Of a stretch of DNA of 64,000 bases, positions 27,085 to 37,111 are shown piece after piece. Under the pieces are notes generated by a model. The model did no database searches. It was not told the origin of the DNA and saw only the letters and a program-made list of their open reading frames with translations. The position numbers were made by a program, and so were the translations under genes. The DNA is from Duganella dendranthematis (GTDB lineage Bacteria > Pseudomonadota > Gammaproteobacteria > Burkholderiales > Burkholderiaceae_D): assembly GCF_012849375.1 (NCBI RefSeq), contig NZ_CP051684.1:3720001-3784000 (forward strand). Reading direction: 5' to 3'. How positions within the stretch are numbered: the stretch's first letter is position 1; every line of letters begins with the position of its first letter.

Positions 27085-28023
27085 AATGTGAATTTAGGTC
27101 ATGGAAGGCTAAACGTATTAATTAATTATACATGAATCCTTTAAAATCAATATGTTATGTTTTCGTTCGGTTGTTTTCGTGAACTTTCTCGAACCTGAAT
27201 CTGCGATGATTTGGCACAGAATTGGCACAGATTGGTACAGTTTTCAGTTGATGTAAGACCACGGCTTTCGGACCGAAATGGGCTGGGAACCGACCTTCCC
27301 CTTTGTTTTATGGCAACGTTTTGCAGGTCGCTTCGACATAGCCTATCCGGCCACGTATGCCCGAAATCGTTGGTATGAGTTTAGAAGACGTGGCTCAATC
27401 CGTACTTCAATAAAGTCGGACGAAACGCTGCGCTGGGCTTCATGAGAATGGCGTGCATAGTGATTACGGCGTACGCATGTACCACGCGACGTTATGTAGA
27501 AAAAGTACGGCGAGTTCGCCTTTGCTACGACAGATGACACGACCGAGCTAAGTGGGTTTGGAAGGGGTGAACTGCCGTCAGAATGTCGATGATATGGATA
27601 GGACGAGAGGAGGTCGGGCGCTGGCCCTAAGTAATTTTTGGATGAAAACTTAGAGTGGAAGTCTCGGCGGGAAAGCAAAAACTGTCGCTTTAACCCCGCA
27701 CAATCACTGAGGTCCGCTCTAACAACGGAGACGTATCAATGGACGAGCGTCTTAGACGCGAGCTAGGCTGGGGTCTTGTGAAAATGAAGAAAAGTTAGTT
27801 ACCCCGAAAATTGGGGCGCGGACAGCGATGCACTCGACTTTGAATGGTTAGGGCTTACAAAGAGGCCGCCCTCGATTCTGTCATGTGGAAATGTCAATTG
27901 GCTCACAGCATTTTCATCACTCTGCTTCGTCACCGCACGAGCATTCGTACGATAGTTCCATAGAAATGCAGTAGTAAGCCATCAATAGGGCCTGCTTGGC
28001 TATAGGTGTTGCTGCTGCCCTGC
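27085..28023. other. Island left end, no convincing gene
   Basis: About 940 bases just inside the attachment site. Frames here are short and their translations show no domain or coherent composition; the longest (27343-27678, minus) is rich in Ser/Tyr/Arg and lacks a ribosome site. Likely integration-end sequence or remnants. Confidence 0.5.
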
Positions 28024-28359
28024 CTAACTAGGTAGGCAGTTCCGTGCTTCTCTAGCCCTCATGCGCATTATGGCGTCCGAGCGGTTAGATTGAGCGGTAG
28101 CCTTGCGATGGGTTGGCGAAATTTTTGTTTTTTCAATCTCCATCTCGGGCGCTAGTTGGACGGATTCCGTTCCATTTGTCCCTCCAAGCACGCGGTTGAG
28201 CCAGTCATAGATGACCTGGGAGTGCCAGCGGACCAAGCCTCCTAGCCGCTTTGGTTCAGGAATGTCACCAGACTTAATCATTTTTTCGATGTTGCGAACG
28301 GAGCATCCGACTATTTCGGCAACATCTTCCTTACTCATGGCTCTTATTTCGATATTCAT
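28024..28359 (-). CDS. AlpA/excisionase-like helix-turn-helix protein
   Basis: A protein of about 111 residues. MSKEDVAEIVGCSVRNIEKMIKSGDIPEPKRLGGLVRW is a MerR-like helix-turn-helix with wing as in AlpA and excisionases (HTH_17), followed by HSQVIYDWLNRVL. The C-terminal 55 residues are charged and low in complexity. Start is uncertain: ATG 28359 or ATG 28338 (AAGAG upstream). Such proteins regulate integrase or cargo genes in islands. It stands at the left end, divergent from the large nuclease gene. Confidence 0.65.
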   Translation of the reverse strand: MNIEIRAMSKEDVAEIVGCSVRNIEKMIKSGDIPEPKRLGGLVRWHSQVIYDWLNRVLGGTNGTESVQLAPEMEIEKTKISPTHRKATAQSNRSDAIMRMRAREARNCLPS

Positions 28360-28380
28360 AAATTTAAGATGAATTTTCAA

Positions 28381-28983
28381 TTCTAGTAAATACTGCTTCG
28401 TTTCATGTCAGGTCACCATTAACTCACATTTTTAATAAACTTCAAATTGCTATTTTTGCACTATTGGTATAAATAATTATATTTCTAAAGAAAATCGTTA
28501 TTTTTTAAGAGAAAAAAATCTGATATGTTTTTATCGTAAATTTATCTATTTATACACCTGTGGAAATTTTGCATCAGCATCGTGAATTTGACATTAATAA
28601 TGCTGCACAGCCTGGGCGCCGCGAACGAGGACAAGGAAGGGCGTTCCGTAGGGGGAGGTCACCTCATAACTCACTTCTTGGTTCGTAAGCTGAGCAAAAA
28701 TTCTTGTCGGATAGCTAAACCTCGAAATGAGAAGCGAGATAAATAGAACACTTTGAGCGACTCTTGACAGCGTGAGGTTGGACTATGTCCACCTCGCCGA
28801 GGCCGTATTCACCATTATTCTCATAATGGTGATTAGTGTCTGGCGATGTCACATGGCAACTCTCATGTGAATGCGAAAGGCGTGCTTCTAAGAAATCCTT
28901 CCTGTACTATCTCTTAATGTAAAAAAGCTATCGCGCTTGGAGCATCGGAGGATGCGTCGAGTTAGACCTTACGAGAGGTTTTA
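28381..28983. other. AT-rich intergenic region with regulatory palindrome
   Basis: About 600 bases between the HTH gene and the divergent nuclease gene. The first 180 bases are very AT-rich with A and T runs. No coding frame is convincing. It should hold the promoters of both genes and contains the palindrome at 28809-28832. Confidence 0.5.
28809..28832. promoter_or_regulatory. Palindrome TCACCATTAT-N4-ATAATGGTGA
   Basis: Two perfect 10-bp arms with a 4-base centre, about 150 bases upstream of the large nuclease gene. The same half-site (ATAATGGTGA) recurs three times at 47758-47802 upstream of the DUF3606 gene, which makes a shared repressor or activator site likely. The cognate protein is not identified. 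Confidence 0.55.
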
Positions 28984-31900
28984 ATGAAATATCGGAGCAA
29001 GGGCAAAGCGCTTTCCGCCGAAGTTATGGCAGCGCTATTGGATGGCGATGATGAGACATTGCCAGGCGATGTATTGATGCACGAGGAAGATGTTCTTAAG
29101 ATGAGGCGCTTGCTTAAGCCATTTCATCTAAGAACTGCACTGGAACTCTCGGCGGCTTTGCTCACGCTTCCACAGTTGCAAGCGTCGACACCCCGCATCG
29201 AATGTCTAATTCATCTTGTCGCGAGTTCTTGTGCGGGAAAACGGAAAGCAACTGACCAAGATATCGCCAGGTGGTTGAACAGAAATCTGCATGGCACTCC
29301 AGCTTGGCGTATGGAGGACCCAGCTGAGGATGTGTTCGTCGGGAATGTCAGCACCCAAACGGGCAACTTCAGGATTCTTCAGGACGCCTACCCCTATAAC
29401 GATTGCTATCTTTCGACTGTTCTTAACAGTGCGTTCTTCCTTGCGCGAGGAGTACAAGAATTAAATGCACCTTTGAAAAGCGTTCTTGCACTGCTGAAGT
29501 TGAGTGAACAGACGTGTAAAAGGCTCGGCTTAAAGCGATGGTCATTAGAAGATTCAGAAAGCCATTCCGACATCTTGGTTGGGAAGTCTGCCGAATTGGT
29601 CGAAAGGGGGCGTACGCTTCAGTTCAATGTCGATGGACTACGTGAAATCGGTATTGATATCAACGATTTGGAGCCGTTCTTATTAGGTGCATGCGCAATC
29701 GATGACAGCTCTCCAGGGACTATCAATCGGATTGATAGTCCCCTACGTGACCGGCCATTAGTTAAATTTGGGGATGTCATATTGCTTGCGCTTCCGAATG
29801 CTGTTGCTAGCGCATCAAAGCGTTTCCTTATTCGACACATCGAGCATCTAGGCCTAGGACGTAAAGTATCCGATAGCATCGCGGAATCTCAGCTCAATCA
29901 AGTTCTAAACTGTTTTTCGAGGTTAGGTGTAGAAATCAAACATGATGATAAGCAATTTCCTGAAATGGAAAATGCGATTAGCTTTGACTTCGTTTACGAG
30001 CCGAGGCATGTGGTCCATCTTCTGGTGCTTCTGGATGATGCCGATGTATCGATGAGCGAAGGTGATTACTCTACTGGGGACTATACGAAAGCTCAGCTTA
30101 CCGCCTTACGTAGCCGTATCGAAGAGAGAAGAGTAGAACTCGAGTTGCGCTCGGGTTTTGATAGAGGGACTTTGGTGGTGGTCTTTGGAGGCATTGGGCG
30201 TCAGCGGGTTTTGGCGCTGCCACCTGAGAAACCTAACTGGGACACAATAAGCTTTGACGTCCCAGACATTGATTTACTTTTAAATTTTGGCACTGAGGAA
30301 TTTCGAAAGCTTCTGAAATGTCAGCAGCAGGCACGATGGCTACGGGAGACAGGCGTAAATGTTTACAATCCGAGCGGTGCCTTTGGTCAGTACTGCTATT
30401 GGACCGCTTCTGACTATAAAATAGTGCCTCACTGGATACCGCTTCGCGACAGTGGGCCTATACCGCTTCTTGGAAACTTTTTGGCTGTTGTCCGTCAAAG
30501 ATTCAGAGATTTGAGCGATGAGCATGTGGTTACGAATCGAGACGGAAAATTCCTCCCTGTCGCACGCTTCGGCCGAGATTCTTTTTTTCAATCCCATATA
30601 AAGGCTCCGCTGTATGCTAGCCCTTTAGCCGCAGAGAACGGATATCTCGCTGCGGCCGCCAAATCAGCAAACGGATATCGCTGGTTAATCGTAAAGATTG
30701 ACGGCCTACCCCCCTCAACTAGAAGGACCGCATACGAGATATGGTCTAACTTTGCGAATAAGTTCTTTGAGTTGGCGGTAGTGTTGGATTCGCTATCATC
30801 CACCGGGCACGCTCCAACTTTGGAGGTTCATGTTGATGTCAGTCGGGTGAATGAAATGGAGCAGACTGGTATGGGCTCTTACACCTCATCTCCCTTTGAT
30901 GCGACGATAAGACCCATCTCAAATGGTGGGGCCTTGATTCGATTACCACCGAACTTTTTCGATGGATTCATGCGTATTGATAATGCGGCCGAGAGGTCTT
31001 TTCTATTGAAGGTTGGAGCGGCCCTGGTCGCTGCGTCGCATACTATCGGAATTACACTTTTACCCGGGATTGCATCGAAGGCTTGTGATGAGGTTTTGCC
31101 TTTAGGTGGTGGGCGACTTATCCATATATTTCCTAGCCGTTTGGCAATTGACAATATTCTGAACCGCGTTGAAGAAATCCCCTCGTTTGTCGATGATGCT
31201 GACGTGAATTTCGTTCGTATAGGGTTGGTCAGAGGGTTTTCCATAGACAAGCCAAAAAGAGTTAAAGGCAAAGACAACTGCATCCGTTTGCTGAATGGCA
31301 TCGTCGACAGTCTTTGGGGGAGAATTCGCACCTTCTTGAAGTCCATTGAAAGAACTAGCCTATTGACCGAGGGGTTTCGCTCGATTGAAGCACTCCATGC
31401 GGAAAATTCTCAGTGGAGAAATTCCGCGCAAGCGGTGCTTGCACTGCATGGGGCAGATGCCATTTCGTCCGCTTTTAAGAGGGACCAGGACCGAAGCAGA
31501 ACGTCACTCGCTACCAGAATTTTATTGGAAATGGCTATCTGTGAGTGCCCGGTGCAAGATGGGGGCGTGCTCGCGCTCAGCGAATATGAATCGTTATTGG
31601 CATTGATTTCCGTGCTAGTTGAGGTCGCATATGACTCTGACGCCATTCATGGCGAACTCGCGGAGGCTGAGTTGGTTGTCTACCCGAACGGTGAGTATCA
31701 TTTAGATAGACGGTATCGTAAGACAATTATGGCTCCTTTTGTTTCTAACCAATTCGCTTCGGAGTTTCAAGACGCAGCTGTCGAGTACGAAGCCAAGGTC
31801 ACACCGAGAGAAATTTCAGATAAGGATTTGGAGTCGCCATATTCAGCCGAATTTTCCAAATCTTTCGCCGCCGAATATAAGCTAACTCCTGATGAATTAC

Positions 31901-32760
31901 TCCTTTGCTGTTCTGAACTTATAGACCTTGCCGTTGTTAAGGACTCAGCGGTGGTTGTAAGTACTTGGGCGGAAATTAAGAAGCGTTTCACAGAGAATCG
32001 GGGTCTCAGCGAAGCGGTATGTGATGCGTTCGTTCAGACGTTTTGTTTGGTTTCGCGGCAAAAGTGGGATAAGGCTCCTCCGCCGTTCAAGTTCCGAGAC
32101 ATTGCACCTTGGTTGTTCCGTCGACGTTTGTCTATCATGATTCGTCCTGTGCTGATGGACGGTTTGGATTCTGATAGCCGCGTCATTTATGGTGCTAGCC
32201 AGTTGAGTCACAGCTGGAATTATTTTGTCTCTAGAAGCGAGGTTGGTCGGTTTTCCAACGACTTCTTTGAGAGTGAGGAGATGCGACTCTATGTCGGTCG
32301 AATGGTAAATAAACAGGGAGCGGATTTTGAAAACCAAGTGGCTGATGTACTTCGCTCAGAAGGTTGGAAGGCCATAACGCGGATACAACTTACAGCTCTT
32401 GGGGGGACTCAGGCGCAAGGAGATTTAGACGTGCTCGCATGGAAGCCATGCGGACGTGTATTGGCTATTGAGTGTAAATGGCTCCAGCAGGCCAGGACAG
32501 TAAAAGAAGTTGCGGAGGTGCTTGCGAAGTTTGCGGGTGAGGAGCGCGACAATTTGCAGAAACACTGCGCTCGAATGGTCTGGCTCAAAGCGAATCCTCG
32601 AGAGCTCTTGCGCCTAACGGACATCACGGAATGCAATTTGAGGCTACTAGGGCTACTTGTGACTGATAGAGATGTCCCAATGATGTATGTGAATGACCTT
32701 CCTATACCGGCGACTGACGTTGTACCTCTGCGTGCGTTGACTGCTCGACTTAAGAGCTGA
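28984..32760 (+). CDS. Large protein with C-terminal PD-(D/E)XK nuclease domain
   Basis: A 1258-residue protein. No domain is recognised in residues 1-1100; it reads as a mixed alpha/beta soluble protein without signal peptide, transmembrane helix, P-loop or helicase motifs. The C-terminal 150 residues are a Mrr-like restriction-endonuclease fold: E1116 (GADFENQVADVLRSEGW), D1147/D1149 (GDLDVLAW) and E1163-x-K1165 (AIECKWL), the classic acidic triad plus Lys. It most likely cuts DNA or another nucleic acid. A SIR2-like gene follows 114 bases downstream on the same strand, in an island zone that also has HEPN and subtilase genes, suggesting anti-phage defence (inference). Codon use is far less GC-rich than left of 27 kb. 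Confidence 0.75.
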   Translation: MKYRSKGKALSAEVMAALLDGDDETLPGDVLMHEEDVLKMRRLLKPFHLRTALELSAALLTLPQLQASTPRIECLIHLVASSCAGKRKATDQDIARWLNRNLHGTPAWRMEDPAEDVFVGNVSTQTGNFRILQDAYPYNDCYLSTVLNSAFFLARGVQELNAPLKSVLALLKLSEQTCKRLGLKRWSLEDSESHSDILVGKSAELVERGRTLQFNVDGLREIGIDINDLEPFLLGACAIDDSSPGTINRIDSPLRDRPLVKFGDVILLALPNAVASASKRFLIRHIEHLGLGRKVSDSIAESQLNQVLNCFSRLGVEIKHDDKQFPEMENAISFDFVYEPRHVVHLLVLLDDADVSMSEGDYSTGDYTKAQLTALRSRIEERRVELELRSGFDRGTLVVVFGGIGRQRVLALPPEKPNWDTISFDVPDIDLLLNFGTEEFRKLLKCQQQARWLRETGVNVYNPSGAFGQYCYWTASDYKIVPHWIPLRDSGPIPLLGNFLAVVRQRFRDLSDEHVVTNRDGKFLPVARFGRDSFFQSHIKAPLYASPLAAENGYLAAAAKSANGYRWLIVKIDGLPPSTRRTAYEIWSNFANKFFELAVVLDSLSSTGHAPTLEVHVDVSRVNEMEQTGMGSYTSSPFDATIRPISNGGALIRLPPNFFDGFMRIDNAAERSFLLKVGAALVAASHTIGITLLPGIASKACDEVLPLGGGRLIHIFPSRLAIDNILNRVEEIPSFVDDADVNFVRIGLVRGFSIDKPKRVKGKDNCIRLLNGIVDSLWGRIRTFLKSIERTSLLTEGFRSIEALHAENSQWRNSAQAVLALHGADAISSAFKRDQDRSRTSLATRILLEMAICECPVQDGGVLALSEYESLLALISVLVEVAYDSDAIHGELAEAELVVYPNGEYHLDRRYRKTIMAPFVSNQFASEFQDAAVEYEAKVTPREISDKDLESPYSAEFSKSFAAEYKLTPDELLLCCSELIDLAVVKDSAVVVSTWAEIKKRFTENRGLSEAVCDAFVQTFCLVSRQKWDKAPPPFKFRDIAPWLFRRRLSIMIRPVLMDGLDSDSRVIYGASQLSHSWNYFVSRSEVGRFSNDFFESEEMRLYVGRMVNKQGADFENQVADVLRSEGWKAITRIQLTALGGTQAQGDLDVLAWKPCGRVLAIECKWLQQARTVKEVAEVLAKFAGEERDNLQKHCARMVWLKANPRELLRLTDITECNLRLLGLLVTDRDVPMMYVNDLPIPATDVVPLRALTARLKS

Positions 32761-32874
32761 AAAGTACCATTCCAGTAAAGAGCGAGTCGAAATCTGGTTA
32801 GTCCCCCAGGCTTTCATTGCGGGAAGTTTGATGGTGTTCCAAGGCACTTTGATGCCTGATGTCTGGATACTTTG

Positions 32875-33816
32875 ATGGAATATAGAATGCAGAAAAATAT
32901 TGGCTTATTTTTAGGGGCTGGAGCATCGTACGAGGCAGGAATGCCCCTCGTATGGGAACTGACCCAGGAAATTCGGACGTGGCTGACTCCGGAGAAGCTG
33001 AGGCAATTCAACGTTGGATGGCGAGAGCAGGGTGGCGGACACCCCGACGAAGTAATCAATTCGTTTATAGACATCCTCCAGCGAGCTGATGTCCACTACG
33101 AAAGTTTGCTGGGGTTCTTACAAGTTCAGTTTCGTCGACCTGGGGCTAACTCGCAGCATTACCACTCCTTGTACTCGTGGCTAGTGCAGACGGTGTATTA
33201 CAAGCTTTATTTCAGGCATGTGCAAAATTTGCCGTTCTTCGAAAAGCACCTTCCTTTCTACTCAGGTATCAAAGTCCTTGCTGAACAGAACAATCCGCTT
33301 TGGGTTTTCTCCCTCAATCACGACTTAGTTCTAGAGGCGTTAGCTGCCCAATTCGATATTCCGATACATTCTGGATTCAGTAATAGAACTATTAGTTTGC
33401 CTTGCCGAGCTTCTCATGGGGGCATCGTCGGAGCAATTCAGGCCGAGGTTTTGAGTGAAGTGGAATTGAAGAGCGGCACGTCAATGTTCCAAACTACTGG
33501 ATTTCGAGGAATTAATTTGCTAAAAATTCATGGGGCGCTTGACGTTTTTACGTACAACGATGGGAACGACCTTTTAAAGATTTTACCGAATGAAGCAAGT
33601 GCAAAATCAGTACTTGAGTCGTTACGGGCAGTGAATGAAGATTTGTTTTTCCCGGAATCCAGCTCTCCAAACGGGCGCGTTAATGTGCAGAACGAAATCG
33701 CTTACGCCGATGCATTAGGCGAGATGCAATTCTTGCGCCGTACCATATTGGCCGGAGCCTATAAGTTCGACAAGCGCCACGGGCAGGTACTTCCTAATGT
33801 GCTAGGCCCAGTTTAA
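32875..33816 (+). pseudogene. SIR2-like protein, N-terminal part (frame-shifted)
   Basis: This part carries the NAD-binding motifs of SIR2-family defence NADases: LFLGAGASYEAGMP at 11-24, SLNHD at 146-150 and KIHGALD at 217-223 with the catalytic-position His219. Start choice is ATG 32875 (GGAT 7 bases upstream); ATG 32887 is possible. The frame ends at TAA 33814 in VLGPV, just before the GYGFGD motif, which continues in another frame at 33812-34312. Removing one T at 33812-33814 joins both. If intact, the protein would hydrolyse NAD+ and probably work with the upstream nuclease. Confidence 0.78.
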
Positions 33817-34312
33817 AGTTAATCTGAATTTTGTGACGACGTTAGTTTGCATTGGATATGGCTTTGGAGATTTGCATATAAATTCCATAATCCGAGAATG
33901 GCTTGAACTGAGTGCAGCTCGTCGCTTAGAAATCGTGAACCCTGGCATTGATTCTATTCCCCCGTCTTTACTTCATCTGGCTCTTCAAGTAGAAATTATT
34001 CCAGAGGGCACTACGGATTATTTTGACTCTGTAGCCGGAATAACGAGGAACCGAAGAGAAAAGTTGGAGAAACGGCTCCATGTTTGTGCAAGGCGGCTTG
34101 GGCACAAGCGCTTCTGGGACGGGTTGAAGGCATTCAATGAAGAAAACTTCTCAGACGAAGTTCGTAAAATGGCGGAAGAGATGAAAATTACTTCGTTAAG
34201 GTCTGACGCGTCCGGTTCATCGGTCTTTAAGACTTCGTTCGGCGACCTCGATGATTTGGAAGAAGACAGACTTGAACGTTTAGCATTACATCTTGAAGCG
34301 TTGCCGCAATGA
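33812..34312 (+). pseudogene. SIR2-like protein, C-terminal part (frame-shifted)
   Basis: Open frame FKVNLNFVTTLVCIGYGFGD followed by LHINSIIREWL. The IGYGFGDLHIN block is the conserved motif near the end of SIR2_2-type domains, so this is the missing end of the preceding SIR2-like gene rather than a separate protein. About 150 residues follow, including a charged, helical tail. Upstream of 33803 the frame is blocked by a stop, which places the frameshift within 33803-33816. The joined protein would be about 480 residues. Confidence 0.75.
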
Positions 34313-34464
34313 GGCCTAGGTTAGGTGATTGGCAGACTCCATAGTCGCAGTGTGTTGTCTTGGTCCAGCGGTCTGCCATTTCTATTTCGGGTGCTAGTAC
34401 GCCCAAACAATCACTTTACGTTAAAAGTTAGCCCTTCACCTCCCGATGTAGTTGTCGTTGAAAA

Positions 34465-35253
34465 CTATTGAGGGAGAACCCAGCCGTACTTGAGTTTTTT
34501 AAATAGTGTTGTTATTTCGCTAGCTTTATGAGCATCTTTGAACGGAACTTTTGTTATCATTCGAATGACTGACTGCCGTGCAAGTTTTTGGAGTAGAGTG
34601 AGGTCCCCAGAGCTGATGTCACTCTTCCCAGCATGTGCGATACCCGACCGAATACCGTAGAGACGTCTGACATCTTTCTCTATGGCCATTTTCTCATCAA
34701 CACCTTGACCAAGTAGTAGCGCTACACTCTCTGAGATTTGAGCAGCGATTCCTTTTGTGAGAAAATCACTTTGCTCATTAAAGAGAATTTCCAGTGCTAT
34801 TGCCGCTTTTATGAATGCGCTGGACTGCACATTCTCGGCGTATGATTCGCCAATCCAATCTATGGCAAGCAAAACTCGTTTCCCCATTTCTGACGGAGAC
34901 GCGCTACCGAGCATACTCCAAATCGTGTCAAACCCATTTTGATGTTTGATGAGATAGTCGTTGTCAATGGGAAGGGGCTGTGTAGCTCCTTTGCGCTGTG
35001 TGGACGCGGCACTCCATTCATCCGTGAAGACGAAGGCAGAATTTCTGCTTAACCCGCTATAGTTTAGAATGCCTACGTCAAGCGAGGTCTTGGGTTGTGC
35101 AGTAATAAATCTAATGATACGTTCGAACTGCTCAAACAACCCATCCGCAATTTCCAATGCTTTTGAGTCTTCTCGCGCGCTTACTTTGACTCTGATGAGA
35201 TATGCGGTTGGATGGTCTAGCAATGACGCGGTAAGTCTTCCTTGGACTTCCAA
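34465..35253 (-). pseudogene. Apea-like HEPN protein, C-terminal part (frame-shifted)
   Basis: The C-terminal 130 residues match the Apea-like HEPN domain: FIKAAIALEILFNEQSDF, then YGIRSGIAHAGKSD, with R-x4-H (R in IRS, H in IAH) expected for HEPN ribonucleases. The part before it (EVQGRLTASLLDHPTAYLIRVKVSARE) continues the product of 35301-35708 in another frame. HEPN proteins of this class occur in defence and toxin systems as RNases; activity here is inferred from the motif. Confidence 0.72.
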
Positions 35254-35300
35254 ATCAAGTTCAGGGGCATGTTTTTCGGTACTGTAAATTGTGAACGGGC

Positions 35301-35708
35301 CTAGCGTAACTGGCGCCCCCCCTTGGTCATCGTAATGCCGGAGATTGGCCTAAAGACATCGTGGACACTAACTGGTAAGGACAAAATTTCTTGTAAAAAT
35401 GCTGTAACTTCCGCAGTTTGAACCTCTGTTTTACTCAAGACGTAGTCTGCTATGAACGGAGCAACTCTTTGCTCAAACGACTCCAATGTTAACGTTGGTG
35501 CAATCGTCTTTTCTTCTTCGTATAGAGCGGTAAGTGCATCTACGTATTGTATTGCGGTGTCATACGGTATCGATATACCGCACCCAAAACCCCGGTAGGT
35601 TCCATCGTGTTCTAACGTGCCACCCGGAATCGCGCTGGAAATCAGATTTTTGACGATTTGAACTCGAGATGGTTTTTGGCTCACAACTATCCTCTTAAAT
35701 GAAAGCAA
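35301..35708 (-). pseudogene. Apea-like HEPN protein, N-terminal part (frame-shifted)
   Basis: This frame encodes about 126 sensible residues (from MLSFKRIVVSQKPSR) and then diverges at GITMTKGG. The break is at a run of seven C on the + strand (35316-35322). With eight, the frame reads on as APVTLGPFTIYSTEKHAPEL and joins the frame of 34465-35253, giving one protein of about 415 residues. The domain in this half is not recognised. It is divergent from the subtilase gene, with about 170 bases between them. Confidence 0.72.
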
Positions 35709-35881
35709 TCTTGATTGCTATGCTACAGTAACTCTGAGGGGATGTGGATGGTCGATGTCGCTTTCGATGTGCTCTGCGAAGACCGGCGCATGGGCGGGAG
35801 CGGTAAAAAAATTGCATCTTTCTCATCTGGTGAAAGGCCGACCTTCGCATGTACCAACACTTTTCTTCGTAAGGGCGTCGT

Positions 35882-37090
35882 GTGACCTATAAATTCTTAC
35901 CTCCCACCCCTTTGCTCCCGTATTCGCACAGCGAATTTCGTACCAGATTTTATGTAATTAATCGAACGTCGGTTAGCGCTCGAATATATTGGATTGACGA
36001 AAATTTTAATAAACAATTTTTGTCGGAAGTGAAAAGCGATTGCGGGTACCATTGCTATGTGTTTATAACCCATCCATTGTTTGTGGAACATATAGGTAAG
36101 GAAAGTCTGAATTTTCAGTTTTACGCTGAGCACGTAGACCTATTTGAGTTGACTGAGGGTGGTCCGCTGATTTGGAGGCACGGGAATGATTGTTGGTCCG
36201 GAAGTCAGGGATTCGGCGTGATTGACGTCTCAGCTTCGTTGGGATTACCGTTAGCATTGCCGGTTAGCTCGGAGTTCGCATCGAATTCTGAAGCGTTGAA
36301 CCTCATTAACTGCTCTTCAGCTTGGGCCGCAGGCCATTTTGGAAAGGGCGTTACCGTCGCAATTTTGGATGCTGGAATTGCCCCCCATCCTCTGATTTCT
36401 GGGAAGGTGATAGGCAGTTTTGATGCCATCGTTGGCGATGGTACCTTTAGCTACGACCCGGGCTATCACCCCGACCACGCTCTTGGCGTTGCTTCCATAG
36501 TCTCTGGTTGTCACTCTGTCGCAAGTGCAGAACGCTTGATTGCGGGCGTTGCGCCGGAAGCCAAACTATTAAACATTCGCTGCACAGGAAATGCGAGGTA
36601 TAGTGATTCAGAAGTGATGCGGCGCGGGATTTTGTGGGCTGTTTCTGCCGGTGCGAAAGTCATCATCATACCGGTAAATGGACCCGACAATTTTGTTGCC
36701 CCTCTTGTTATGGACGCGCTTAGTCATGCAAAGAACAACGGCGTTGTTTCGATAATTATTGGGGGGAATTTTCATACCTGGGGAGGGACTGCTTATGCTT
36801 TAGCTGCGAAGCATCGGCTCGGACTTGCCGTAGGAAATTACGACGTAAAAGGGGGATGCCCGTTCCCTGAGTCCAATGTACCTGGTGAAATACTTTTCCC
36901 TTGGGTAATGGCGAATTCGTCAGGGGTATTTCCCACATATAAGATGACAGCCGAGCAATTCGATAATGGGGGAAGCTCTTTCGCAGGTCCTTACGTGGCG
37001 GGTCTTGCTGCGCTCATTTTTGAGAAACACCCGACGGCATCTCCTGATGAAGTTGTCGATAGAATTACCTCTGGTGCGCGGCTGCTGTAA
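35882..37090 (+). CDS. Subtilisin-like serine protease (S8)
   Basis: A 402-residue protein with a GTG start at 35882. Residues 1-145 are an unrecognised N-terminal domain. The S8 domain follows with the triad Asp in VAILDAG, His in HPDHALGVASIVSG and Ser in GGSSFAGPYVAGLAA. No signal peptide is visible, so it probably acts in the cytoplasm, as do subtilases of defence systems. It is divergent from the HEPN gene. Whether the two form one system is inference. It appears intact. Confidence 0.85.
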   Translation: MTYKFLPPTPLLPYSHSEFRTRFYVINRTSVSARIYWIDENFNKQFLSEVKSDCGYHCYVFITHPLFVEHIGKESLNFQFYAEHVDLFELTEGGPLIWRHGNDCWSGSQGFGVIDVSASLGLPLALPVSSEFASNSEALNLINCSSAWAAGHFGKGVTVAILDAGIAPHPLISGKVIGSFDAIVGDGTFSYDPGYHPDHALGVASIVSGCHSVASAERLIAGVAPEAKLLNIRCTGNARYSDSEVMRRGILWAVSAGAKVIIIPVNGPDNFVAPLVMDALSHAKNNGVVSIIIGGNFHTWGGTAYALAAKHRLGLAVGNYDVKGGCPFPESNVPGEILFPWVMANSSGVFPTYKMTAEQFDNGGSSFAGPYVAGLAALIFEKHPTASPDEVVDRITSGARLL

Positions 37091-37111
37091 GTCAGCAGGT
37101 ATTGAGGCCTT

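Noticed and set aside
27343..27678. 111-aa minus-strand frame
   Set aside because: No ribosome site, no domain, odd composition; likely chance frame in the island end.
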